A stretch of 64,000 nt of DNA from Limnephilus marmoratus (GCA_917880885.1 OU862931.1:15101736-15165735), one strand, 5' to 3'. Positions 50,917 through 61,140 are shown, counted from the stretch's first letter. Made by a program: numbers and translations. The notes: generated by a model from the sequence alone, not told the origin.

Positions 50917-51034
50917 GGGGGCATACATTAATTACGTGAGCTCAAAAGCGGGGGGGGGCGTCAAAATTATCTCACCAAGGGGGAGGGGGGGGGGGGGGGG
51001 GAGGGGACTAGATTGGAAAAAAAACTGCTCCCCC
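50917..51034. mobile_element. MITE with GGGGCATACATTAATTACG ends, copy 4 (right end damaged)
   Basis: GGGGGCATACATTAATTACG, TGAGCTCAAAAGCGGGG, a long G run at 50982-51006, and CTAGATTGGAAAAAAAACTG at the right; the right terminal repeat is reduced to CTCCCCCT. Confidence 0.6.
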
Positions 51035-51174
51035 TAATGATTATTATATTGTTGCATTCACATTCTATTTTATAATTTATTTTTCAGTGAATAATATTAT
51101 GTTAATTTAAAATTATGCAATGTTCATTTATCATTGTGTCTAGTTACAAAATTCTAAAACAAAGTAAACTTCTT

Positions 51175-51530
51175 TTGTAATTACTAAAAACATATGTTTT
51201 AAAACATTAATACCTTTGTAATTACCAGAAACATGTGTTCTAAAACATTTATTCCTTTGTAATTACCAAAACATGTGTCACTTTGCGATTATCAAAACAC
51301 CTCAACACAGGCTTGTCCTAGTAAGGAGACAAATTATTGTATTGTAAACATTTTACCTGCAGTGTAAAGAAACAATAAATAAATAAATGTGTTCTAAAAC
51401 ATTAATACCTTTGTAATTACCAAAAACATTTGTTCTTAAACATTAATCGTTTGAAATTACCAAAACATGTGTTCTAAAACATTAATACGTTTGTTATTGC
51501 CAAAAACATGTTCTAAAACATTAATTAATA
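51175..51530 (+). repeat. Minisatellite, unit about 44 bp, interrupted by a LINE end
   Basis: Units of the type ACATGTGTTCTAAAACATTA, ATACCTTTGTAATTACCAAA repeat about seven times. At 51295-51376 a family C 3' end (CACCTCAACACAGGCTTGTC, CAATAAATAAATAA) is inserted with ATGTGT at both edges. Confidence 0.7.
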
Positions 51531-51839
51531 CCTTTTCAGGCAATATTATCATTAACTAAGCTATAAGTTAACAGCTTTAACTTAATAGCTGTATGCTAAT
51601 ATGACGTCATGGCAAACAGAAATATTTTAACTAAAAACTTATGTAATTGGTTTTATTATTTCTCTGGACTGTATATTTATTATCTTTTATAATTAATTTT
51701 GTTACTTCACTAGTAGCATTCCACATAGTAACAACTTAACTTGATTTACGCGTACTGTAAACATTTATAATTGGATTGTTAAGATCTATGCACATCCCAA
51801 CGGCAATTTCAATAATTTTCAAACGATAAATAGACTAAT

Positions 51840-52489
51840 ACCAACCTTTTTCTGATAAATAATCCAATGAAGTTTTTTCACACAATATTTTAAAACTCAC
51901 TAAAACTGATATCCACCTAATGACACCGCTCAAAAAAAATGTTTTTTCACACGATGGATTATTATTTACGGAGCCAATTAAAAGTTATGTACATTGTTGT
52001 GAACGCGAGCGAGTTGTTCTTGGAATCGTCACTAATACAGAACCGACAAGTACCGCGAATAGTGTACCGACAGAACGACGGTGGCTGTGAGACTGGGACT
52101 GTGAGACGCGAGGCTGTGGCTACTTAGAAAGGTACCGAAGTCTGTAGCGAAGCGTGACGGCGTCGCGACGCCCCACCCTGCGATGGCGTCTTTAAAACTC
52201 TGCAAAGGAATGAAGGAACTTCGAAAAAATCAAAAAACAACGACAAAGTATATAATGGAAATTTCAAAGTGTATTGTAAAATTGTAGTTAAGTGTACTTA
52301 TAGAAATAGTGTTTGAATTGTGTCATAAATTAATTTCTTTTACAAGGATCCCACCAAGGTGTCGTGGGTTTAATTCTTCTGCTAGCTGAGTTCTTCATCT
52401 AGCAACATTCTTCATTTGTTGGGATCATTTTCATATGAAACAATCGATTTTACCGACAATATTATGTTTACCCTTTAGGTACTTTTAAC
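51840..52489. other. Anonymous part of the duplicated block
   Basis: 52000-52190 is G+C-richer (GACGGCGTCGCGACGCCCCA). ACCAAGGTGTCGTGGGTTTAATTC at 52352 is B-box-like. No ORF is convincing in both copies. Confidence 0.3.
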
Positions 52490-52563
52490 GGCATGCATGG
52501 TCGAGAGGTAAGGGTCTCGACTAAAAACTCTGAAGTCCCGGATTCAAATCCCGGCTGGCGTAA
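52490..52563 (+). other. tRNA-like sequence (tRNA-derived SINE head or pseudo-tRNA)
   Basis: GCATGGTCGAGAGGTAAGGG gives an A box (TGGTCGAGAGG); CGGATTCAAATCCCGGC gives a T-arm with B box. The anticodon region CGACTAAAAACTCTG does not pair well and the acceptor ends do not match, so a working tRNA gene is unlikely. Second copy at 62393-62475 (B box there GATTCGAATCC). Confidence 0.5.
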
Positions 52564-52601
52564 GAATATTTTATTTGATTAATTTGCATTATTATTATGT
52601 A

Positions 52602-53264
52602 CTAGCGAATTCCCGGCATGCGTTGCAATGTCACTTAAAAAAAGGTTTTTTTCTCCCTGCGTGTCTTTTCCCATTTGTCCCTTCCCCTCCCATGTCCCCT
52701 TTTCCTCATGCGTTCCCCCTCCACTTTCCCCGCCTTCCCTCTCCCCTCTCCCCTCTCCCGCTCCCCCGTCCCGCGAACCCTCCTCCCGCATTCCCCACCC
52801 CTCCCCCACGTTCCATATATTCAGTCTCGGTACAGCGCCACCGATTGAAATTTTTTTTACTGGTTTTCATTATCCAAATTTTACAATTCATTCATTTTTA
52901 TGTTTAATAAGAATAATCAATCAAATTTGGTACCTATTTTAAACACCTATTAGATTAAAATTATTCGATTTGGGTGAGTATCATAGGTGAGTAGGTACTT
53001 CAATTAAATTCATTAATTTAAAAAGTTTATTCAGATATTGAATTTTTATTGAACAATCAAAATGTCATTCTCAAAGTGTGACAGTTTCGTAAGAGTTTTT
53101 ATAATGATTAAAAAAACTTTTCAGGTGTACCTACATATTACCATGTGGTTGTAATAATCAAGAAAGAAGATATTTTGGATGTTTCAAACATATGATTAAT
53201 ATAGCAATACATAAACAACAAACAAAAAAGCATACATACACATATTCATTTTTATGTATATAGA
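52602..53264 (-). mobile_element. Non-autonomous Helitron-like element, copy 1
   Basis: On the minus strand starts TCTATATACATAAAAATGAA and ends GGGAATTCGCTAG (TC...CTAG), between A (52601) and T (53265). 663 bp. A purine-rich strand (complement of CCCTTCCCCTCCC) fills the middle. No Rep/helicase ORF; the apparent ORFs at 52575-52942 and their complements are low complexity. Confidence 0.7.
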
Positions 53265-53530
53265 TTTTGTAGGTGTCTTTGTGGCACGTACCAGAGTACT
53301 CTCGGTATTCCAGAATACTCTGTATTGCCGAAACGTTGTTTGAAATGGTTTTAACCGTATTTGGTGACCAGATCTGATTAGCCGGGTACTTCCTCAGCTT
53401 CCTCTTCCTCATTTCCTTACCCTCCCCCACTACTTTCGGCCTCACGACATACCCTAATTAGAAATGCTATAATCGGAGCAATTGGGTCTCGTGTGCTGTA
53501 TTCGCATAAAAAAAACTAATATTAATATTG
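53265..53530 (-). repeat. Dispersed family R, copy
   Basis: Complement of ATTCTGGAATACCGAGAGTA, GTTTCGGCAATACAGAG, AGGAAGAGGAAGCTGAGGAA, GAGGCCGAAAGTAGTGGGGG and GAGACCCAATTGCTCCG. Repeated in the second block at 63177-63432. Confidence 0.55.
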
Positions 53531-53712
53531 ACCACTACACTAACCAGCCAGCGGACGAAAATCCACATTTCGTTGAAAGTTGTTCTTACGATCGTGCAGA
53601 GCGGTTACAACGAGAAAGATTAATTATTCTCCGTACCAGCTTTTTAAAATTATAACTCAATATCGAATTTATTTCAATCCAAATTAGCTTTAATTTATAC
53701 ATTAATCCAAAA

Positions 53713-54396
53713 ATATTATATTATATTATATTATATTATATTATATTATATTATATTATATTATATTATATTATATTATATTATATTATATTATATTATA
53801 TTATATTATATTATATTATATTATATTATATTATATTATATTATATTATATTATATTATATTATATTATATTATATTATATTATATTATATTATATTATA
53901 TTATATTATATTATATTATATTATATTATATTATATTATATTATATTATATTATATTATATTATATTATATTATATTATATTATATTATATTATATTATA
54001 TTATATTATATTATATTATATTATATTATATTATATTATATTATATTATATTATATTATATTATATTATATTATATTATATTATATTATATTATATTATA
54101 TTATATTATATTATATTATATTATATTATATTATATTATATTATATTATATTATATTATATTATATTATATTATATTATATTATATTATATTATATTATA
54201 TTATATTATATTATATTATATTATATTATATTATATTATATTATATTATATTATATTATATTATATTATATTATATTATATTATATTATATTATATTATA
54301 TTATATTATATTATATTATATTATATTATATTATATTATATTATATTATATTATATTATATTATATTATATTATATTATATTATATTATATTATAT
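53713..54396. repeat. (ATTAT)n array, 5' of Copia
   Basis: About 136 copies of a 5-bp unit without visible variation, ending TTATATTTTATGTATTTAAA next to the Copia leader. Confidence 0.95.
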
Positions 54397-54427
54397 TTTA
54401 TGTATTTAAAATATTCATAACCCTTCC

Positions 54428-54441
54428 GGTTGTGGGCCCAG
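54428..54441 (+). promoter_or_regulatory. Primer binding site of Copia element
   Basis: GGTTGTGGGCCCAG matches, with one change, the GGTTATGGGCCCAG site of Drosophila copia, which is primed by the 5' half of initiator methionine tRNA cut in its anticodon loop. Ten bases separate it from the ATTCA that would end the 5' LTR. Confidence 0.7.
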
Positions 54442-54658
54442 TAAGTGAAATATAAACAATTTCAACAATTAGTGGGATTTGCAGTGTTATAAGCGAGAAC
54501 AGTTTTTTTGCGTAAACAAAATTATAAACGGTAAACGGCGCCATCTTGTTAGTGAGCATCGCTAAGGTGACGCGGACTTATAAATTACGTTCCGTATTGT
54601 TTACATCGTTGGAATGCGAATACGTTCTATTGTTTTTTGGAGTTGAAGAAACTTCGAA

Positions 54659-56170
54659 ATGGCTGCTTCTATTAAAATTGATCAATTAACTGCAAATAAC
54701 TATGACACCTGGAAGATACATATGCGTGCTATTCTAAAGAAAAATGATTTGTGGGAGTACGTATCGGGGCCATTACCTAAACCGTCATCAATGGACCCTA
54801 AGTATGCAGAATGGATTAAAATGGACGGAAAGGCCGAATCGAATATATTATTGGCGGTCAGTCCGAGTGAGTTAGCTGCATTGGATGGCTTAGAAACTTC
54901 TAAAGTTATATGGGACAAGCTAAAGTCTATGTATCAGTCGAGTGGACCCGCAAGGAAGGCCTCTTTGTTGAAAAAATTGGTTTTGACTCGTATGCAGGAA
55001 GAAAGTGACCTACGTAAACACATAGCGGATTTCTTTGATGTTGTCAAAAAACTCAAAGAGATCGGATTGATCGTTATTGATGAACTTTTAGCCACATTAT
55101 TGCTGTATAGTTTGCCGGATTCTTTCGACATGTTCAGAACAGCAATCGAATCTCGTGATGATTTGCCATCAACGGAAACGCTGAAGATCAAAATTATCGA
55201 AGATTTTGAGGGTCATCAATCTAAAATTGTTGACCAAGGGGCTATGTTCAATAAAAATGCCTTTCCGAAGAAGAATCATGACCACCGCGATAATAAGAAT
55301 TACATTGAGTGTTACCGGTGTGGTCGTCGTGGGCATTTAGCAAAAGAGTGTAAGGTCAAAAATATCTGTGGCAATAAGTATAAACAGAGTGCACAACAGT
55401 TAGAACGCAATAGCAATAATGAGCAGAAGACAACAATGTTATTAAGCACCACCGAAGAGGTGATGTTGGGTGAGCAAATTAATCCTATTTGGTGTATTGA
55501 CAGCGGGTGCACTAGTCATATGTGCAACCAAAAGCAGGTGATTAAGAATTTCACACAGATAAACTCTGAGCTTAATTTAGCAACTAATAGTGAAAAAACA
55601 CAAATTACGGGTACGGGTAAAGTCAGTATCTCAGTGGACACGGGCTGTGAAGAACGCCAAATAGATATAGAAAAAGTGTTCTATGTATCGGATCTACGTA
55701 CTAATCTATTATCAGTGTCAAAAATGACGGATTATGGGTTTGAAGTTCGATTCAGAAAAAATGACGCAATCGTGATTGATAAAAATGACAAAATTTACAT
55801 GCGTGCTGACCGTGTTGGTAATTTGTATAATGTTCGGATGAGCGAAAATGCTGTCAATATAGCTGCGACCCCAGAGACACTTATAGATATGTGGCACCAG
55901 CGTCTCGGACACCTTAATGAGCGTGATTTGAAATCCATGGCAAAGAGTGGCTTAGTACATGGGCTAAACATCAAAGACAGTGAAAAATTGTCTCAGTGTG
56001 AGATTTGTATAAGAGAGAAGCAGACATGCACGCCTTTTTCTAAAGGATGTGAAGATCGCACAAGCGAGTTACTAGAAATAGTGCATTCGGACGTGTGTGG
56101 TCCGATGAGACATGAGTCTTATGGCGGTAAGAAGTACTTCGTTACTTTTATCGATGACAAGTCTAGATGA
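54659..56170 (+). CDS. Copia Gag-Pol, first block: Gag, protease, integrase start
   Basis: 503 residues from the ATG to an in-frame TGA at 56168. Residues 1-200 are the Gag region (TANNYDTWKIHMRAILKKND start, then the helical capsid-like domain). A CCHC zinc knuckle CYRCGRRGHLAKEC is at about 218-231. The protease active site is in WCIDSGCTSHMC, Asp about 281. The integrase zinc-binding region follows: WHQRLGHL at about 412 and CEICIREKQ at about 448. The first integrase Asp lies in HSDVCGP near 476. The stop interrupts the integrase core after FIDDKSR; the next in-frame codons continue the domain, so it is a point nonsense change in an otherwise good reading frame. Confidence 0.8.
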   Translation: MAASIKIDQLTANNYDTWKIHMRAILKKNDLWEYVSGPLPKPSSMDPKYAEWIKMDGKAESNILLAVSPSELAALDGLETSKVIWDKLKSMYQSSGPARKASLLKKLVLTRMQEESDLRKHIADFFDVVKKLKEIGLIVIDELLATLLLYSLPDSFDMFRTAIESRDDLPSTETLKIKIIEDFEGHQSKIVDQGAMFNKNAFPKKNHDHRDNKNYIECYRCGRRGHLAKECKVKNICGNKYKQSAQQLERNSNNEQKTTMLLSTTEEVMLGEQINPIWCIDSGCTSHMCNQKQVIKNFTQINSELNLATNSEKTQITGTGKVSISVDTGCEERQIDIEKVFYVSDLRTNLLSVSKMTDYGFEVRFRKNDAIVIDKNDKIYMRADRVGNLYNVRMSENAVNIAATPETLIDMWHQRLGHLNERDLKSMAKSGLVHGLNIKDSEKLSQCEICIREKQTCTPFSKGCEDRTSELLEIVHSDVCGPMRHESYGGKKYFVTFIDDKSR

Positions 56171-57541
56171 TGCGAAGTCTACTTTATAGCTAACAAAAGC
56201 GACGTGTTAAGCGTGTTCAAATCGTACAAGGCTTTTGCAGAGAATTTGACAGGGAAGAAAATAAAATATCTTCAGTCAGATAATGGGCGAGAATACATCA
56301 ACAATACATTCGACGAGTACTTGAAAAAAGAAGGAATTAGAAGAAGATTAACAGCGCCTTATACGCCTCAACAAAATGGGATTGCAGAGAGGAAAAACCG
56401 TACTCTGGTCGAGATGGCGCGCTGTATGATGCGACAAGCAGGAAGCCCTCCTTCTTTTTGGGCGGAAGCAGTGAATACTGCTAATTATGTGAGAAATAGG
56501 TGCCCAACTACAGCTTTAAGTGGCAATATACCATATACACTATGGAATGGGAAGAAGCCTACAGTAATCTACATGCACGTGTTTGGATCTAAAGCATATT
56601 ATAAAGATAAAGGACCTCAAAAAGGCAAGTTTGATTCAAGGTCACAATTAGGAGTTTTTGTGGGCTATGATACTCAATTTAAAGCTTATAGAATACATGA
56701 CCCTAAGACGAGAAAAATCGTTGTAACTCGAGATGTAAAATTCATAAATGAAACGGCATTCAAGGATGAGTACAAAGAAATACTTGATGAAGAAGAAGAT
56801 ACTGACCATGAACAAATAAATATAGAATTAAATGATCCAACCACAAATGATGAAATGAGAGAAAACAGTAGAACGCCTGTAATAGAAGCAGGTGAAAGTA
56901 GAGAAACTGGTCTATTACAAAGAAAAAGAAAATCGACAGTCTCATGGGAACGATTAATAGGACCATTAAAAAGAGGACGAGGAAGACCACGTATAATACG
57001 TTCCGGTTCAGTGGGAAGACCGCGAAAGGAGCACAATTTAGTAAGAGATAATACTGAAAGTGAAAATGAATCAGATATTGAAGAGACTAATGTGCACATG
57101 ATAGCTGGGATAACTATTGTAGAACCGATTACATGGCACGAAATAGAAAAGAGTAATGATGTTGATGCATGGAAAGGAGCCATGGAGGACGAGTATTTAG
57201 CACAAATAAAGAATAAGACATGGGAAATAGTTACAAGGCCAAAACAACGAAAAGTGATCGGAAATCGATTTGTATTTAGCACTAAAACTACTGGGAAGAA
57301 AGTACGTCTCGTCGCAAAAGGTTGTTCGCAACGGCCAGGGGAGGATTTCCATGAGACATCGTCTCCGGTCGTGAGATCTTCATCAATAAGACTGATAGCT
57401 GCTGTATCAGCCGAGTTAGGATTAAATATCCATCAAATGGATGTAGTAACTGCATACCTGAATGGTACACTTGATGAAGAGGTTTACATGGAAGTGCCGG
57501 ATCACCTAAGCGATGATTGGTTCCCAAAGAAAAGTTATTAA
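56171..57541 (+). CDS. Copia Gag-Pol, second block: integrase core and start of reverse transcriptase
   Basis: Continues the frame of the first block after the TGA (a start-like GTG is at 56204). YLQSDNGREY holds the second catalytic Asp and PQQNGIAERKNR the catalytic Glu of the DDE integrase. The GKFDSRSQLGVFVGYD motif of Copia integrase C-termini follows near 56650. A charged, Arg-rich linker (KRGRGRPRIIRSGSVGRPRK) resembles an AT-hook and may bind DNA. Reverse transcriptase begins with DAWKGAMEDEY and GNRFVFSTK, LVAKGCSQRPG, MDVVTAYLNG (first catalytic Asp in this enzyme type) and EVYMEVPDHL. The frame ends at 57539, where a +1 shift is needed. Confidence 0.8.
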   Translation, partial: CEVYFIANKSDVLSVFKSYKAFAENLTGKKIKYLQSDNGREYINNTFDEYLKKEGIRRRLTAPYTPQQNGIAERKNRTLVEMARCMMRQAGSPPSFWAEAVNTANYVRNRCPTTALSGNIPYTLWNGKKPTVIYMHVFGSKAYYKDKGPQKGKFDSRSQLGVFVGYDTQFKAYRIHDPKTRKIVVTRDVKFINETAFKDEYKEILDEEEDTDHEQINIELNDPTTNDEMRENSRTPVIEAGESRETGLLQRKRKSTVSWERLIGPLKRGRGRPRIIRSGSVGRPRKEHNLVRDNTESENESDIEETNVHMIAGITIVEPITWHEIEKSNDVDAWKGAMEDEYLAQIKNKTWEIVTRPKQRKVIGNRFVFSTKTTGKKVRLVAKGCSQRPGEDFHETSSPVVRSSSIRLIAAVSAELGLNIHQMDVVTAYLNGTLDEEVYMEVPDHLSDDWFPKKSY

Positions 57542-58724
57542 AGATAAGAATCTAATTGAAACAGCTAAACGCTGGGACAAAGCATTGAGTGAATGTAGTG
57601 ATAGTGTGTGTGTTTTAAAGAAATCTCTATATGGTTTGCGTCAGTCAGGGTTACAGTGGTATAAAGAATTAGTGAGAACGCTGATGAAAATAGGTTTTGA
57701 AGCGTTAGCACAAGATCCGTGTGTATTCATAGCACAGAAAGGTGAGCGACTAATGTTGATTGCTATTTATGTTGATGACATTATTTTGGCAGGAAATGAT
57801 GATGTATGGATGAAAAATATAAAGAAACAGTTATCAAGTGAGTTTGAAATGAAAGATTTAGGGAAGATAAGTAATTGTTTGGGTATTGAATTTAGTCGTG
57901 ATGATGAAAACAGAGTGTTTCTTAATCAAAGGGTTTATATAGAGAACGTGTTAGAACGATTCCATATGAGTGAGTGTAAACCTGCAGTGACGCCTCTAGA
58001 TGTTAATGTGAAATTAGAAAAACCGGTAAGTGTGAATGAGGACATAATGAAACAGTACCCATACCAAAGATTGATAGGAGCGTTACTTTATCTGGCTGTA
58101 TCGACTAGACCAGACATAGCGTTTGACGTAAATTATTTAAGCCAATTTTATAGTAATTATAGTGTTGAGCACTGGAAGGCGGCTAAACGTATCATGAGAT
58201 ATTTAAAAGGTACATCTGACTACGGTTTAGTTTATGAAAGAACTGGGCTGCCTTTGTTCGGTGTGGTCGATGCAGACTGGGGAGCAAATGCCATAGATCG
58301 TAGATCATATTCTGGATTTGCATTTATTTTAGCCGGTGCCCCGATCAGTTGGGAGGCACGTAAGCAACGGAGTGTTGCGCTATCGAGTACGGAAGCCGAA
58401 TACATGGCACTATCCGAAGCTTCAAAGGAAGCCATGTATTTACGTGATGTTTTGGGTAACGTTGGTATTGAAAGTGAGTGTGTGAAGTTATTCAACGATA
58501 ATCAGGGTGCCATAAAACTTGCTCAGAGTAGAAACTTTCATCCTCGCACAAAACATATAGCAGTGAGACACCACTTTATTCGAGATATGTGCGAACAAGG
58601 TGTAATTGATTTAAAGTACTTATGTACTGATGAGATGCCTGCTGATGTTTTGACGAAAGGTTTGAGTGGATCAAAACATTTTGATTGTCTGCGTAACCTA
58701 GGTATGATGGATGAGAGTATGTAA
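57513..58724 (+). CDS. Copia Gag-Pol, third block: reverse transcriptase palm and RNase H
   Basis: Shifted one base relative to the second block; real homology resumes about 57535. CVLKKSLYGLRQSGLQWYKE, then IAIYVDDIILAG (catalytic YVDD, near residue 89 from the ATG), GALLYLAVSTRPDIAFDVNY, and RNase H: GVVDADWGANAIDRRSYSGF (Asp), SSTEAEYMALSEASKEAMYL (Glu), FNDNQGAIKLAQ (Asp) and ADVLTKGL at the end. All catalytic residues are present. Together the three blocks look like a recently active element with only two lesions. Confidence 0.85.
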   Translation: MIGSQRKVIKDKNLIETAKRWDKALSECSDSVCVLKKSLYGLRQSGLQWYKELVRTLMKIGFEALAQDPCVFIAQKGERLMLIAIYVDDIILAGNDDVWMKNIKKQLSSEFEMKDLGKISNCLGIEFSRDDENRVFLNQRVYIENVLERFHMSECKPAVTPLDVNVKLEKPVSVNEDIMKQYPYQRLIGALLYLAVSTRPDIAFDVNYLSQFYSNYSVEHWKAAKRIMRYLKGTSDYGLVYERTGLPLFGVVDADWGANAIDRRSYSGFAFILAGAPISWEARKQRSVALSSTEAEYMALSEASKEAMYLRDVLGNVGIESECVKLFNDNQGAIKLAQSRNFHPRTKHIAVRHHFIRDMCEQGVIDLKYLCTDEMPADVLTKGLSGSKHFDCLRNLGMMDESM

Positions 58725-58756
58725 GAATAGGAATAGGAATACTCGCTCACGACTTC

Positions 58757-58765
58757 GAGGGGAGG
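58757..58765 (+). promoter_or_regulatory. Polypurine tract
   Basis: GAGGGGAGG directly before the TG of the 3' LTR; primes plus-strand DNA in LTR elements. Confidence 0.75.
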
Positions 58766-58929
58766 TGTTAAGATAATACGAAGCGACGTGAGCTCCATCT
58801 ATATTTAATTGTGTGTACTTATAACTGTCAATTGTGTGTCGCGGTTCGAACTCTAAGCAATAAGATTGTCTCCCGATATATTTGATTAATATAAATAAAT
58901 TCATTGCTTTAAAGAACTGTTGTTATTCA
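58766..58929 (+). repeat. Copia 3' LTR, 164 bp
   Basis: Begins TGTTAAGATAATACGAAG and ends TTGTTATTCA (TG...CA). AATAAA at 58894-58899 is the likely polyadenylation signal. It is immediately followed by the (ATTAT)n array. No matching LTR is seen at the 5' side. Confidence 0.7.
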
Positions 58930-59020
58930 TTATATTATATTATATTATATTATATTATATTATATTATATTATATTATATTATATTATATTATATTATAT
59001 TATATTATATTATATTATAT
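58930..59020. repeat. (ATTAT)n array, first block 3' of Copia
   Basis: About 18 pure units abutting the LTR. Confidence 0.9.
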
Positions 59021-59206
59021 TGTATTGTATTGTATTGTATTGTATTGTATTGTATTGTATTGTATCGTATTGTATTGTATTGTATTGTATTGTATTGTAT
59101 TGTATTGTATTGTATTGTATTGTAATATATTGTATTGTATTGTATTGTATTGTATTGTATTGTATTGTATTGTATTGTATTGTATTGTATTGTATTGTAT
59201 TGTATT
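59021..59206. repeat. (ATTGT)n block
   Basis: About 37 units of TGTAT (ATTGT), a one-base variant of the neighbouring ATTAT unit, with only a C at 59066 and TGTAATATAT at 59121 deviating. The change from ATTAT to ATTGT is abrupt. TTTTATTCGCTAAATA separates it from the next array. Confidence 0.9.
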
Positions 59207-59218
59207 TTATTCGCTAAA

Positions 59219-60729
59219 TATTATATTATATTATATTATATTATATTATATTATATTATATTATATTATATTATATTATATTATATTATATTATATTATA
59301 TTATATTATATTATATTATATTATATTATATTATATTATATTATATTATATTATATTATATTATATTATATTATATTATATTATATTATATTATATTATA
59401 TTATATTATATTATATTATATTATATTATATTATATTATATTATATTATATTATATTATATTATATTATATTATATTATATTATATTATATTATATTATA
59501 TTATATTATATTATATTATATTATATTATATTATATTATATTATATTATATTATATTATATTATATTATATTATATTATATTATATTATATTATATTATA
59601 TTATATTATATTATATTATATTATATTATATTATATTATATTATATTATATTATATTATATTATATTATATTATATTATATTATATTATATTATATTATA
59701 TTATATTATATTATATTATATTATATTATATTATATTATATTATATTATATTATATTATATTATATTATATTATATTATATTATATTATATTATATTATA
59801 TTATATTATATTATATTATATTATATTATATTATATTATATTATATTATATTATATTATATTATATTATATTATATTATATTATATTATATTATATTATA
59901 TTATATTATATTATATTATATTATATTATATTATATTATATTATATTATATTATATTATATTATATTATATTATATTATATTATATTATATTATATTATA
60001 TTATATTATATTATATTATATTATATTATATTATATTATATTATATTATATTATATTATATTATATTATATTATATTATATTATATTATATTATATTATA
60101 TTATATTATATTATATTATATTATATTATATTATATTATATTATATTATATTATATTATATTATATTATATTATATTATATTATATTATATTATATTATA
60201 TTATATTATATTATATTATATTATATTATATTATATTATATTATATTATATTATATTATATTATATTATATTATATTATATTATATTATATTATATTATA
60301 TTATATTATATTATATTATATTATATTATATTATATTATATTATATTATATTATATTATATTATATTATATTATATTATATTATATTATATTATATTATA
60401 TTATATTATATTATATTATATTATATTATATTATATTATATTATATTATATTATATTATATTATATTATATTATATTATATTATATTATATTATATTATA
60501 TTATATTATATTATATTATATTATATTATATTATATTATATTATATTATATTATATTATATTATATTATATTATATTATATTATATTATATTATATTATA
60601 TTATATTATATTATATTATATTATATTATATTATATTATATTATATTATATTATATTATATTATATTATATTATATTATATTATATTATATTATATTATA
60701 TTATATTATATTATATTATATTATATTAT
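59219..60729. repeat. (ATTAT)n array, main block
   Basis: About 300 units (1.5 kb) with no variation visible by eye. It reads as endless I/L/Y ORFs in all forward frames, which are not genes. Confidence 0.95.
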
Positions 60730-60825
60730 TTATTTGAATTTTTATTTTAGTAATTTGTACATTTAAGTTTACAAATTTGCGATGCTCTCTTCCTCAGGGT
60801 TTAAAAAAAACTAATAATAAATAAC

Positions 60826-61140
60826 GACTCCAGATACTAATATCTACAGCCTGTATGTCGGACGAATATCTATGACGGTCCCAGTGGTGACTAATATCTA
60901 TGGAGCATAGGTTGGACTAATATCTTCAGAGGGCAGCTGAGCAAGAGGCTGTACGGAAAAGCATAAATTACTTCAATTACGTAATTACTAATTACGTAAA
61001 GGCTTAAAAGTTTAAAGTACGTACATGAAGTTTTTGCATAATATTACGTATTTTGCTGTTTACGAGGACAATAATTTATTGAACAAACATGGAGGTCAAA
61101 ATACAAAGATATTTATTTATTTCGAAATACACGGCACCAC
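60826..61140. mobile_element. ACTAATATCTA MITE, copy D (right end not found)
   Basis: GACTCCAGATACTAATATCT at the left, then GACGAATATCTATGACGG, GACTAATATCTATGGAGC and GCAGCTGAGCAAGAGGCTGT, in the order of copy A reversed. Beyond about 60960 only the AATATTACGTAT stretch resembles other copies. Confidence 0.6.

Larger units (their letters stand above)
51587..53716 (+). repeat. 2.1-kb duplicated block, copy 1
   Basis: Matches 61501-63628 nearly base for base (AGCTGTATGCTAATATGACG to TTTATACATTAATCC). Contains a family A LINE 3' UTR (to about 51830), an anonymous middle with two tRNA-like segments, a Helitron-like element and a family R copy. Differences are scattered substitutions and small indels. 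Confidence 0.85.
54397..58929 (+). mobile_element. Copia-type LTR retrotransposon lacking its 5' LTR
   Basis: Leader with primer site (54428-54441), Gag-Pol coding in three blocks (54659-56170, 56171-57541, 57513-58724) separated by one stop and one frameshift, polypurine tract (58757-58765) and 3' LTR (58766-58929). Domain order protease, integrase, reverse transcriptase, RNase H is that of the Copia superfamily. Where a 5' LTR should stand there is only ATTCA at 54413-54417 and then the (ATTAT)n array. Confidence 0.85.

Noticed and set aside
51170..51540. CRISPR-like array
   Set aside because: Units are contiguous minisatellite repeats without unique spacers, and the DNA is from an animal.
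52490..52563. Functional tRNA gene
   Set aside because: A and B boxes are fair, but acceptor ends and anticodon stem do not pair; better seen as a tRNA-derived repeat.
52575..52942. Pro/Ser-rich and Gly/Arg-rich ORFs, repeated at 62488-62902
   Set aside because: Low-complexity pyrimidine-rich middle of a Helitron-like element; frames on both strands and differing between the copies.
56686..57282. 198-codon minus-strand ORF
   Set aside because: Antisense shadow of the Copia polyprotein.
58882..60766. Very long ORFs (up to 605 codons) of repeated Ile, Leu and Tyr
   Set aside because: Pure reading of the (ATTAT)n and (ATTGT)n arrays; no coding signal.
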